In this document: positions 1 through 7,113 of the stretch, piece after piece | Numbering within the stretch: position 1 is the stretch's first letter | Layout: the number at the start of each line of letters is the position of its first letter | NCBI GenBank assembly: GCA_964439435.1 | Contig: CAYTOF010000005.1 | Location: 1-50,340 of the forward strand | Direction: 5' to 3' | From: CAYTOF01 sp964439435 | GTDB lineage: Bacteria; Bacillota; Clostridia; Oscillospirales; QAMX01 | DNA: 50,340 nucleotides | The notes under the pieces: model-generated | The model's input: only the letters and a program-made list of their open reading frames with translations | What the model was told of the DNA's origin: nothing | Databases searched by the model: none | Position numbers and translations under genes: made by a program

Positions 1-105
1 TATATCAAGCTGCCTGTATGAAATTAATGCCTCATCAAACTCGGACATGTCCATCGCTTTTTCAAGGACTTTAAGTATTCGGTAAAGCACTTTAAAATTA
101 TTCAC
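1..105 (-). CDS. YjcQ-family protein, 5' part only
   Basis: Only the first 35 codons lie in the window; the gene runs off the left edge. The GTG start at 105 follows a purine-rich GGAAGGGGGG ribosome site. The peptide begins VNNFKVLYRILKVLEKAMD, which fits the N-terminus of small YjcQ-like proteins common in Firmicute prophages; in that family this part begins a winged-helix fold. The next genes on the same strand are phage-related, which agrees. The function of the family is unknown. An upstream ATG is ruled out because it runs into a stop after five codons. The family assignment rests on a short N-terminal resemblance. Confidence 0.6.
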   Translation of the reverse strand, partial: MNNFKVLYRILKVLEKAMDMSEFDEALISYRQLDI

Positions 106-125
106 TGCTCAACATCCCCCCTTCC

Positions 126-160
126 ATGAAAAAACCACCGTCTGCATTGAGAGGGTGGTT
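126..160 (-). terminator. Rho-independent terminator between two phage-remnant genes
   Basis: On the minus strand AACCACC pairs with GGTGGTT across a 14-nt loop and is followed by a run of six T. It overlaps the last two bases of the stop codon of the 59-aa gene and precedes the YjcQ-like gene, so the two are probably separate transcripts or attenuated. Confidence 0.65.
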
Positions 161-338
161 AAATCAATTCGATTTTACTGATCTCTGTTTCGAAAATTTC
201 CGTATGGCCTATGCATATGCTTGCGATTTCAGGGATGTTGTCTAAAGCTGATGTATATTCAATAACTTCACCTTCATATTCATGCCCGTTTTTTAGCGTC
301 ACTTTAACTCTTTTATTTTCATACTCCCAAAGTTTCAT
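159..338 (-). CDS. Small Lsm/SH3-like phage-associated protein, 59 aa
   Basis: A 59-residue protein starting MKLWEYENKRVKVTLKNG and ending in KIELI. The pattern of short beta strands (KRVKVTLKNG, EYEGEVIEY, ASICIG, FETEISKIEL) suggests a small barrel of the Lsm or SH3 kind. Its ATG overlaps the stop of the upstream capsid-toxin gene by four bases (ATGA), so the two are translationally coupled. Small proteins of this shape often follow minor capsid genes carrying a toxin domain in Firmicute prophages. An immunity role against that toxin is an inference from position only; nothing in the sequence proves it. Confidence 0.75.
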   Translation of the reverse strand: MKLWEYENKRVKVTLKNGHEYEGEVIEYTSALDNIPEIASICIGHTEIFETEISKIELI

Positions 339-901
339 TTCTCATCCCTTCTTTTGGCGGGTATAATATGCGTTCCTTTTTTCCCGTAGTGTATCGCAAA
401 AGCGTTTGTCGGAATTTTCTCGCCGGTTTCTGGATTAATATGTACACCGATATTACGGTCGAGGTAGATAAACTCTTTTTGTGTCCACTTACCGTTATCG
501 CTAAACCGTATTTCTCCAGTGCCGCTGTATTTATTCACGAGTTCCTGTGCCTTGCTTCGATCGCCGTAAATATAGCTTCGTCCGGAAATGTACCTTTTTT
601 CTCCCTGTATATGTTTATTCTGATTTCCGATATTAAGCATTTTAGGCAACGCATCCGAACGAATTTGCTGAAATACTTCCTGCCTTTTTATATTATATGC
701 TTTTTCGATTTCAATAGCAATATTATTAGCCTTTTTCGCCTGCACGCTCGCCTTCGTCGCTTCGCTCCGTCCAAAGCCCCCGACCTCTTCCCGCGCAAAC
801 TTCCGCTTGAGGCCTGTTTGCTTGATAAAGTCATCCTGCTCGGTGCGCCACCGGGCAAGTGCTGCTGCCGCATCTTCGGTTAGTTGCCCCGCGGCCTCCA
901 T
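335..901 (-). CDS. Phage minor capsid C-terminus fused to polymorphic toxin type 50 domain (truncated)
   Basis: Residues 1-50 (with LARWRTEQDDFIKQTGLKR) match the C-terminal end of phage minor capsid protein 2. Residues from about 95 to 188 (KHIQGEKRYISGRSYIYG, INPETGEKIPTNAFAIHYG, GTHIIPAKR) match the polymorphic toxin type 50 domain, a predicted nuclease. The frame stays open upstream to 976 and still reads capsid-like sequence (QQKIERNIRKYKRE) before a TGA at 977-979, so the ATG at 901 is probably an internal methionine of a gene that lost its 5' part. Full-length fusions are several hundred residues. It is coupled to the 59-aa gene. Whether this fragment is expressed is unknown; no ribosome site is obvious before 901. 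Confidence 0.75.
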   Translation of the reverse strand: MEAAGQLTEDAAAALARWRTEQDDFIKQTGLKRKFAREEVGGFGRSEATKASVQAKKANNIAIEIEKAYNIKRQEVFQQIRSDALPKMLNIGNQNKHIQGEKRYISGRSYIYGDRSKAQELVNKYSGTGEIRFSDNGKWTQKEFIYLDRNIGVHINPETGEKIPTNAFAIHYGKKGTHIIPAKRRDEK

Positions 902-952
902 CGCAATGTATTCGCGTTTGTACTTGCGGATGTTACGCTCTATTTTCTGCTG

Positions 953-993
953 ATAGCAGGGTGTCTCGTGTTCAAATCACGGACGGATCACCA
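953..993 (+). other. tRNA 3'-half-like sequence, candidate phage attachment site
   Basis: Positions 966-993 have every conserved element of a tRNA 3' end: a 5-bp T stem (966-970 with 978-982), a TTCAAAT T-loop with the G-C closing pair, a 7-nt acceptor strand (983-989), an A discriminator and CCA. Just upstream the sequence can form an anticodon-like loop CTGATAG, but no matching acceptor strand or D arm exists further upstream. Phage capsid homology ends at about 953, which fits integration into a tRNA gene with the 3' half left at one end. This is inference; a chance match is possible. Confidence 0.4.
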
Positions 994-1046
994 GAGAAAA
1001 CAGTCGATATCTTAGCCATCAAGTTGAGGTCACGACTGTTTTCTCT
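993..1046. repeat. Perfect 14-bp inverted repeat
   Basis: AGAGAAAACAGTCG at 993-1006 is perfectly complementary to 1033-1046, with a 26-nt spacer, directly after the tRNA-like 3' end and followed by TTCATTTTT. It could end transcription from the left, or be a mobile-element end or protein site. From 1047 to about 1260 I see no gene, only AT-rich sequence. Confidence 0.6.
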
Positions 1047-1260
1047 TCATTTTTACAACTACCTCTAAAAATTTCTTGTTGAACCTTTGATTACACTTTT
1101 TATTTATCGAAATTGCATAGAATGAGACATCTTGTCAATATATTTTTGCCTCCATCAACACCCTTGACTTCATGCTGCCGAGATTTGTTTTCCCCCGGTA
1201 GATTTTTTATTGTCAAATGCATTATAATTTAATTTTTTGGGCATTTATACGATTGTTTGG

Positions 1261-1289
1261 TTGTCATTCTGCTCAAAAGACATTATAAT
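1261..1289 (+). promoter_or_regulatory. SigA-type promoter for the YjbQ gene
   Basis: TTGTCA (1261-1266), a 17-bp spacer and TATAAT (1284-1289). The predicted transcript start is about 55 nt before the YjbQ start codon. Confidence 0.7.
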
Positions 1290-1352
1290 TAACATAGACA
1301 ATCAAAATACAACAAAGGAACTTTGTAAATCATACAATAGGAGATGGAGTTT

Positions 1353-1769
1353 ATGAAATCATACCGCAAAGTGTTGACATTCAACACGAAAACCCGCCGA
1401 GCTTTTATCAACATCACCCCGCAGGTGGAGGCTGCTGTCCGCGAAAGCGGTATTGTCGAGGGTATTTGCCTTGTGAATGCCATGAACATCACAGCAAGTG
1501 TTTTCATAAATGACAACGAAAGCGGCTTGCACCGCGATTTTGAAAGATGGCTCGAAAAGCTCGCCCCCGAAAAACCGCATTCACAATATGACCACAACGG
1601 TTATGAAGACAATGCCGACGCTCATTTAAAACGTTCGATTATGGGAAGAGAGGTTGTCGTCGCTATAACAAACGGAGAGCTTGATTTTGGAACATGGGAG
1701 CGGATATTTTACGGGGAGTTTGACGGTATGCGGGACAAGCGTGTCTTGATAAAAATCATAGGAGCATAG
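1353..1769 (+). CDS. YjbQ/UPF0047 family protein (secondary thiamine-phosphate synthase type)
   Basis: A 138-residue single-domain protein with the YjbQ/UPF0047 pattern: an N-terminal beta segment (SYRKVLTFNTKTRRAFINIT), the EGICLVNAMNITASVFINDN strand pair, the HSQYDHNGYEDNADAHLKRSIMG region cut here at DNADAHLKRSIMG with conserved His and Asn, and a C-terminal GTWERIFYGEFDG. Family members have weak thiamine-phosphate synthase activity in complementation tests, but the physiological role is unsettled. The ATG at 1353 is preferred over the ATG at 1344 because the GGAG motif touches the latter. It has its own promoter and no operon partner. A 12-bp palindrome (TTTGGCGCCAAA, 1776-1787) lies just after the stop. 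Confidence 0.88.
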   Translation: MKSYRKVLTFNTKTRRAFINITPQVEAAVRESGIVEGICLVNAMNITASVFINDNESGLHRDFERWLEKLAPEKPHSQYDHNGYEDNADAHLKRSIMGREVVVAITNGELDFGTWERIFYGEFDGMRDKRVLIKIIGA

Positions 1770-1922
1770 TTCTCTTTTGGCGCCAAAGCAAATCCACTGC
1801 TCTTTCCACACTGTTTCAACTCAGATTTGAAGGGACAAAGCAACACCCCATGTGTCATTTTTCGCAAAGTGTCACCAGCCCAAATCAGCTGATACTATTT
1901 AAGATAAACGGAGGAATACATC

Positions 1923-2756
1923 ATGCGTCGAATCACAATTTTGCTCGTCATCTCCATCGCGATGCTTCTTGCCGGCTGCTCAATGGGTTCTGTCGATTGG
2001 TCAGAATCCGATAAAGTAGCCATGCAATCGGAATTAACTGCGCTTTCAAAGCAGAATTCCCAGCTGTCGAAAAACATAGAAGAAATCGAAAAAGCCCTTG
2101 CGACTGCCCTTGAAGACCTTGAGCAAGCAAAAGAGAATGCTTCAGAGCTTGCAAATGAGAAGAGTAGCCTGTCTAAACAGCTTGAGGAGGCGCACACAGA
2201 GATTGAAGCCTTAGAGCAGCAAATAGACGAGCTTTCAGCATCGATTGAGGCCTTGGCAGGAGGCGACTCTCTTCTTGAACGCGCCAACACGGTTTTGAAG
2301 CTCCTCAAAGAAAAGGATTTTGCCTCCCTTGGCGACTTTGTCTCCCCGGAGGGTCTTTTGTTCTCCCCCTATGGGCATATTGCGGGTGATGCCCAAGTCT
2401 TTGCCGCTGCTGACCTAGTGCAAGCATATGCCAGTGAAAGCATACTCACCTGGGGCAACTACGTCGGCTCCGGAGACCCCATAGAGGCGACCTTCAAGAA
2501 TTATTACGAAGAGTTTGTCTATAATGCGAATTTCGTCAACTCAACAAAAGTCGGCAACAATATCTTCGTCGGAGGCGGGATTACACTTTACAATTTCGAT
2601 GATGTCTTCCCCGGAAGCTCTTTTGTGGAATACCATTTTCCCAGTTTAAGCGACACTCCCGGATGGCTGGATTGGGCCAGTTTGCATTTGATTTTTGTCA
2701 AATCAAGCGGAGAGTGGCTGCTGGCTGCGGTTGTCCATGACAGTTGGGCACCCTAA
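1923..2756 (+). CDS. Coiled-coil lipoprotein of unknown function
   Basis: A 277-residue exported protein. The first 20 residues are a lipoprotein signal peptide with lipobox LAGC, so Cys19 would be lipidated after Lgt and Lsp processing. Residues of about 28-113 form a long heptad-rich coiled coil (EIEKALATALEDLEQAKENA and on), followed by a globular domain of about 160 residues rich in aromatics (FKNYYEEFVYNANFVN, GWLDWASLHLIFVKSSGEWL). The C-terminal part resembles a small ligand- or wall-associated domain but I cannot name the family. GGAGG at 1911-1915 sits 7 nt before the ATG. A weak hairpin (2792-2798 with 2804-2810) follows the gene. It is flanked by unrelated genes. Confidence 0.85.
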   Translation: MRRITILLVISIAMLLAGCSMGSVDWSESDKVAMQSELTALSKQNSQLSKNIEEIEKALATALEDLEQAKENASELANEKSSLSKQLEEAHTEIEALEQQIDELSASIEALAGGDSLLERANTVLKLLKEKDFASLGDFVSPEGLLFSPYGHIAGDAQVFAAADLVQAYASESILTWGNYVGSGDPIEATFKNYYEEFVYNANFVNSTKVGNNIFVGGGITLYNFDDVFPGSSFVEYHFPSLSDTPGWLDWASLHLIFVKSSGEWLLAAVVHDSWAP

Positions 2757-2876
2757 GCACAACTCCCTTGCCGTGAACATGCCTTTTGATGACCATGCGG
2801 ATTGCATGGTGCCATTTTGATGTTGCTTTTTATTGCCATTATGGCTCATTTATGCTATACTTATCCATATATATTT

Positions 2877-2896
2877 GCGCTGCTTTTTAGCAGCGC
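2877..2896 (+). repeat. Hairpin in the leader of the methyltransferase gene
   Basis: GCGCTGC (2877-2883) pairs perfectly with GCAGCGC (2890-2896) over a 6-nt TTTTTA loop, ending 9 nt before the ribosome site of the next gene. No T run follows, so it is more likely an mRNA 5' structure than a terminator. Confidence 0.55.
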
Positions 2897-2916
2897 ATTT
2901 GAAAAGGATGAAATAC

Positions 2917-3702
2917 ATGCTCATATCGGGTGAAAAACTAAACAGTTCCTTGCCGCAAACAAAAGCCTTAATGCAATCGCGTGACGAATCCGGCATTATG
3001 GCTTTGATTTGCAGCCAAGAGCTGGCAGGCGCTGATTTTATCGATGTCAACACCGCCGCTGCCGCGGGCGATGAGCTCCATCTCATGAAATGGATCATAA
3101 AACTGATTCTCAAGCACTCTAAATCCGGTATTATGATTGACTCTGCAGATGAAAATGTTTTGACAGAGGCACTTTTTCTTGTCAAAGAAAGACCTGTGAT
3201 TGTCAATTCAATCACACCCCACTCCAACCTTGAAAAGCTGGGCCCCGCTCTGCAAGAGATTGACGCCGGTGTGGTCTGTCTGCCCATGGAGGACACGAAA
3301 ACCCTCGGCAATCCTGAAAAGACCTTAAGTGCGGCAAGTAAAATAGTGGAAAAGCTCTCAAACTACAACATAAAACCCGAAAATATCTATATGGACATAC
3401 TCGTGCGGCCTGTGTGTTTTGACTCCGGAGCTGCAAAGAGCAGCCTTGAAAACCTAAAGAACATAAAAAAGCACTTGCCTGAAATCAAAACCATCGGCGG
3501 CATCTCAAATGTTTCATTTGGATTGCCCGAACGAACAGCTTTAAACGCTGTTTTTATCTCTTATGCGATGGACGAAGGCTTGGACTGTGCCATATTAGAT
3601 ATATTGTGCAAACAGATAAAAGACACATTTTTTGCAACCAACGCACTTTTGGGCTGTGATGAAGATTTTGCCGACTACATTGCCCATGCGCGGTCTGTAT
3701 AA
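2917..3702 (+). CDS. Pterin-binding methyltetrahydrofolate methyltransferase-like protein
   Basis: A 261-residue TIM-barrel protein of the pterin-binding family (dihydropteroate synthase / AcsE / MetH pterin domain). Visible motifs are GADFIDVNTAA with the following GDE near residue 45, IMIDSADENVL, IVNSITP and GGISNVSFGLPER near residue 200. The Asn-containing GGISNVSFGLPER segment is typical of corrinoid methyltetrahydrofolate methyltransferases such as AcsE rather than FolP. Such enzymes move the methyl group of CH3-THF to a corrinoid protein, but no corrinoid protein or other Wood-Ljungdahl gene is nearby, so partner and pathway are unknown. The ATG at 2917 is preferred because AAAAGG lies 9 nt upstream; longer in-frame starts lack a ribosome site. 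It lies 29 bp before glyQS and may share its transcript. Confidence 0.85.
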   Translation: MLISGEKLNSSLPQTKALMQSRDESGIMALICSQELAGADFIDVNTAAAAGDELHLMKWIIKLILKHSKSGIMIDSADENVLTEALFLVKERPVIVNSITPHSNLEKLGPALQEIDAGVVCLPMEDTKTLGNPEKTLSAASKIVEKLSNYNIKPENIYMDILVRPVCFDSGAAKSSLENLKNIKKHLPEIKTIGGISNVSFGLPERTALNAVFISYAMDEGLDCAILDILCKQIKDTFFATNALLGCDEDFADYIAHARSV

Positions 3703-3731
3703 TACATAAACAATAACAAGGGAGAACTTAA

Positions 3732-5123
3732 ATGAACAACAACAACAAGTCGATGGAAAAAATAGTTGCTCTGAGTAAAAATAGAGGGTTTATCTTTAGC
3801 GGAAGCGAGATATACGGAGGCCTTGCAAACACTTGGGATTATGGCCCTTTGGGTGTGGAGTTGAAAAACAATGTCAAACAAGCCTGGTGGAAAAAGTTTG
3901 TGACGGAAAACCGTTACAATGTGGGCGTTGACTGTGCCATCCTCATGAACCGGGATGTGTGGGTGGCCTCGGGCCATGTTGTCAACTTCAATGACCCTTT
4001 GATAGACTGTAAATCCTGTAAAATGCGTTTTCGTGCGGATAAGCTGGTCGAGGACTTCAACGCTGCAAACAACATAGATCTGGTTGTCGAGGAGCTTTCG
4101 CAGCAAGAGCTTGCGGAATACATACAGACACAGGGTGTCCGTTGTCCCGGTTGCGGTGCCGCAAACTTTACACCTATCCGCAAATTCAACATGATGTTCA
4201 AAACGCATCAAGGTGTGACAGAAGAATCTCTGAACGAAGTCTATCTGCGACCGGAGACCGCCCAGGGCATTTTCGTTAATTTTAAAAACATCTTGCGTTC
4301 GACACGCAGAAAGCTGCCCTTTGGGGTCTGTCAAACAGGAAAAGCTTTTCGCAATGAGATAACCCCGGGCAACTTTATTTTCCGCACAAGGGAGTTTGAG
4401 CAAATGGAGCTCGAATTCTTCTGTAAACCCGGAACCGACTTGGAGTGGTTTGAGTACTGGCGTTCCTTCTGCAAGGAATGGCTGCTCTCCCTCGGGATGA
4501 GGGATGAGAACTTGCGGCTGCGTGACCATACAGCGCAGGAACTGTCTTTTTATTCAAAAGCCACTACTGATTTTGAGTTTTTGTTCCCCTTTGGTTGGGG
4601 CGAGCTCTGGGGTATCGCTGACAGGACAGACTATGATCTGAAGCAGCATTCAGAACATTCAGGTGTTGCCCTTGATTATTTTGACCAAGAAACAGGTGAA
4701 AAATACACGCCCTATTGCATTGAGCCCTCCCTTGGTGTGGACAGAGCAGTGTTGGCTTTTCTATGTGATGCCTATGACGAAGAGGAACTCGAGGGCGGAG
4801 ATGTGAGAGTGGTTTTAAGGCTTCATCCTGCCCTGGCCCCCTTCAAAGCGGCTGTTCTTCCGCTGTCTAAGAAACTTGGCGACAAGGCATTTGAAATCTT
4901 CGAAGGGCTTTCAAAGCATTTCCCCGTGGACTATGACGACTCGAGCTCAATCGGCAAACGCTACCGCCGACAAGACGAAATAGGCACCCCTTTCTGCATC
5001 ACATATGACTTTGAAAGCGAAAATGACGGTTGTGTGACTGTGCGCAATCGCGACGACATGGCACAGGTTCGGATTGCAATCTCCGAATTGAAAGCTTATA
5101 TCTCTGCCGCACTTAAATTTTAA
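3732..5123 (+). CDS. glyQS: Glycyl-tRNA synthetase, dimeric class II type
   Basis: 463 residues, the usual size of the homodimeric single-chain bacterial GlyRS. The class II motifs are visible: FSGSEIYGGLANTWDYGPLG at the N-terminus, YLRPETAQGIFVNFKN (motif 2 region), FRNEITPGNFIFRTREFEQM, and GLDRAVLAF-like SLGVDRAVLAFL (motif 3). Residues from about 95 to 145 hold a four-Cys zinc-binding insertion (CKSCK and CPGCG). The C-terminal anticodon-binding domain runs from about 365 to the end. It charges tRNA-Gly with glycine. The gap to the previous gene is 29 bp, too short for a glycine T-box, so regulation must lie further upstream if present. GGAG sits 7 nt before the ATG. Confidence 0.97.
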   Translation: MNNNNKSMEKIVALSKNRGFIFSGSEIYGGLANTWDYGPLGVELKNNVKQAWWKKFVTENRYNVGVDCAILMNRDVWVASGHVVNFNDPLIDCKSCKMRFRADKLVEDFNAANNIDLVVEELSQQELAEYIQTQGVRCPGCGAANFTPIRKFNMMFKTHQGVTEESLNEVYLRPETAQGIFVNFKNILRSTRRKLPFGVCQTGKAFRNEITPGNFIFRTREFEQMELEFFCKPGTDLEWFEYWRSFCKEWLLSLGMRDENLRLRDHTAQELSFYSKATTDFEFLFPFGWGELWGIADRTDYDLKQHSEHSGVALDYFDQETGEKYTPYCIEPSLGVDRAVLAFLCDAYDEEELEGGDVRVVLRLHPALAPFKAAVLPLSKKLGDKAFEIFEGLSKHFPVDYDDSSSIGKRYRRQDEIGTPFCITYDFESENDGCVTVRNRDDMAQVRIAISELKAYISAALKF

Positions 5124-5142
5124 TACAGACAATGGGCTTATC

Positions 5143-5188
5143 ACAATAAATCAGAGTCAAACCCTTGGGTTTGACTCTGATTTATTGT
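5143..5188. terminator. Bidirectional terminator, 22-bp perfect stem
   Basis: 5143-5164 is perfectly complementary to 5167-5188 with only TT between the arms. It lies between the convergent glyQS and DsrE-like genes and has T-rich flanks on both strands, so it probably serves both. Confidence 0.85.
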
Positions 5189-5212
5189 TTTGTCTATCAA
5201 AATTTACCTGCA

Positions 5213-5551
5213 TTAGATGCTTATCACTTCATAGCCTTCATCGATATAAGCTTTCATCCCGGCGTGCCCGTTCATGTCATTTAGCATCGGCAGATTTGAC
5301 TCCAGATTGTCCTCATACACCCCAAGCATCTTGGAGCAGGCGAGGCAAATACCCGCAATCAAGTCAAGGCTTTTCGCTTTTGTATACAAGGGGTTCTTCT
5401 CTTCTTCAAAAACCTTTACCAACTTGACCGATGACCCCTCGAAAATAATTTTCACCTGATTGCCATTGCTCGCCAGGTCCAAAGCGTTTAGAAGTATGTG
5501 TTGGAAACACATTTTCTCCCCGTTCATACCGTAAAATAAAACTTTTTTCAT
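5213..5551 (-). CDS. DsrE/DsrF-like small cytoplasmic protein
   Basis: A 112-residue protein with a Rossmann-like alternation: KKVLFYGMNGE, FQHILLNALDLASNGNQVKI, VKLVKVFEEE, GICLACSKMLGV. The LIAGICLACSKMLGV segment resembles the conserved Cys region of DsrE-like sulfur-relay and intracellular sulfur-oxidation-like proteins, where a Cys carries persulfide in some members. The cell role here is not known. AAGGAGG sits 8 nt before the ATG. The gene is followed by the shared terminator and lies just downstream of the sialidase-fold gene, about 50 bp away, so they may be co-transcribed. Confidence 0.75.
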   Translation of the reverse strand: MKKVLFYGMNGEKMCFQHILLNALDLASNGNQVKIIFEGSSVKLVKVFEEEKNPLYTKAKSLDLIAGICLACSKMLGVYEDNLESNLPMLNDMNGHAGMKAYIDEGYEVISI

Positions 5552-5602
5552 TTAAATCCTCCTTATATTGGACTACACTTCAAGCTACAAGCCGGGCGCT
5601 GC

Positions 5603-7006
5603 TCAATATGCGTAGTTTTTAATTCTGTGAAACGTTATGTAGTTGGCATCATGAAAATTGTGTGCGTTGTTGAGGGCTGTCCGAGAAACAGCCAATATAT
5701 CGTCCCCATCGAAGATGAAGCTCGGATATTGAAAAGCGCATTTGCTTTCATCCTCGTGGAAACAGTTGTCGGCGTAGTTGAGGATATCCCGTTTTGTAAT
5801 CCATGTGAACAGATCGGCTGATTTGGATAGGGTGAGAATGTTTCTTTGGTTTTTGACTTCAAGGGTCAATCTGTTGGAAAGCGCATAATAATATTTTGTC
5901 TTTTCATCATAAAGTATATAAAACTTTGTTAGATTTCCCGGAAAATCTATCAGCCCGTGATAGCGTGGCATGGCTTTGGGATTTGATGCGTCCAACTTGA
6001 CCACATATGCCTTCCCAAGACCCGGTTTTTTGGGGGCAATATGGTATCTCAAAACATTGTAAAGGGTATCGTCTTTCCCCACCACAACATTGCCTTCGAT
6101 GGTGCCGGTCCCACTCGGCAGTTCCTCCACATTTTTCACCTTTGAAGCATCATAGGGCAAAGGCGCGGTCACTGTCCATTTGCTCTTGTCCATCAAATCA
6201 GCAGCGCTTGCATCGCAGGACACTGCCGCCACTTTGAATATGCCCTCCTTGCCCACACCTACCTCGATACCCGTCCACAATCGGCCCTTATGAGCCACTA
6301 CGGGCATGGGCGCTTTATGTATCCCTCCGTCGGGCACCTCCGGGCCGCCCTCCACTATTTCCAGCGGACCTGCCCATGTAAACCCCGAATCCTCCGAGGC
6401 ATAGAGGACACATGCTCCGCACTGTTGCGTGGTTGTGGCCAAGATATAGAGTTTCTCTCGATGCACAAACAAGCTCCCCCAAAAACAGGGCTCTATCTCC
6501 GCCGCAAAATGCCACGAACTGCCTTCATCTGTCGAGCGATACACATGGGTGATGTTTTGCCCGGAATTTTTCCAATAGAAGTCATGGGAGACAACAAGTG
6601 CTCCATCCGGCGCTCTAACTATCGACGGGCTGCATGTGGATCTGCCGGAGCTTGCGAAGGTGTGATCGTCGGGATGGATATAGGCGACAACCTTTCCCGG
6701 GACAAATGCACATCGAAACATCCTGTATTCGCTGCGAGCGAGGACTTTTCCTTGTCGGTCCCTTGCAACAATGCAGATTGTATAATCCTTGTTGTTTTGT
6801 AACTTGGTCAGAATCGCCTCTCCATTTTCACACGGTCTTTCCACAAATCTGCCCACACCGGGCCAAGGCCTGAAAAGCGCCCGAAATGTCGCCCCATCTA
6901 ACTCAGGCCCCGCAAAATAATTGACTTTGAGCACTTGGTCTCCCGGCTCAAGCCGAAGGATTTTCAAGTTACCCACTCTTGTGTTTTCCAGAGTTGGATT
7001 TTTCAT
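5603..7006 (-). CDS. Sialidase/neuraminidase-fold protein, apparently cytoplasmic
   Basis: 467 residues. Two Asp-box repeats, the hallmark of beta-propeller sialidases, are visible: STDEGSSWHF near residue 166 and SEDSGFTWAG near 205, and the N-terminal propeller strand carries the SSGRSTCSPSIVRAPDGALV pattern with Arg followed by a Pro-Ser turn. An N-terminal beta-sandwich of about 110 residues comes first. There is no signal peptide, so it would act inside the cell on imported oligosaccharides, or it is a non-sialidase glycosidase of the same fold. I cannot confirm the full catalytic Arg triad, Tyr and Asp of GH33, so the substrate is open. AAAGGAG lies 8 nt before the ATG. No sialic acid catabolic gene is adjacent. 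Confidence 0.8.
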   Translation of the reverse strand: MKNPTLENTRVGNLKILRLEPGDQVLKVNYFAGPELDGATFRALFRPWPGVGRFVERPCENGEAILTKLQNNKDYTICIVARDRQGKVLARSEYRMFRCAFVPGKVVAYIHPDDHTFASSGRSTCSPSIVRAPDGALVVSHDFYWKNSGQNITHVYRSTDEGSSWHFAAEIEPCFWGSLFVHREKLYILATTTQQCGACVLYASEDSGFTWAGPLEIVEGGPEVPDGGIHKAPMPVVAHKGRLWTGIEVGVGKEGIFKVAAVSCDASAADLMDKSKWTVTAPLPYDASKVKNVEELPSGTGTIEGNVVVGKDDTLYNVLRYHIAPKKPGLGKAYVVKLDASNPKAMPRYHGLIDFPGNLTKFYILYDEKTKYYYALSNRLTLEVKNQRNILTLSKSADLFTWITKRDILNYADNCFHEDESKCAFQYPSFIFDGDDILAVSRTALNNAHNFHDANYITFHRIKNYAY

Positions 7007-7113
7007 ACATTGCTCCTTTCGTAATGACCTATATGAACAACCTCAGTGACCGTGAAAGCCTACTTGTTGCTTGGCTGATTTTAAGGGTTTTATTGCTCGC
7101 TTTGTTAAAATCC

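Noticed and set aside
3703..3731. Glycine T-box before glyQS
   Set aside because: The gap is only 29 bp, far too short for a T-box leader.
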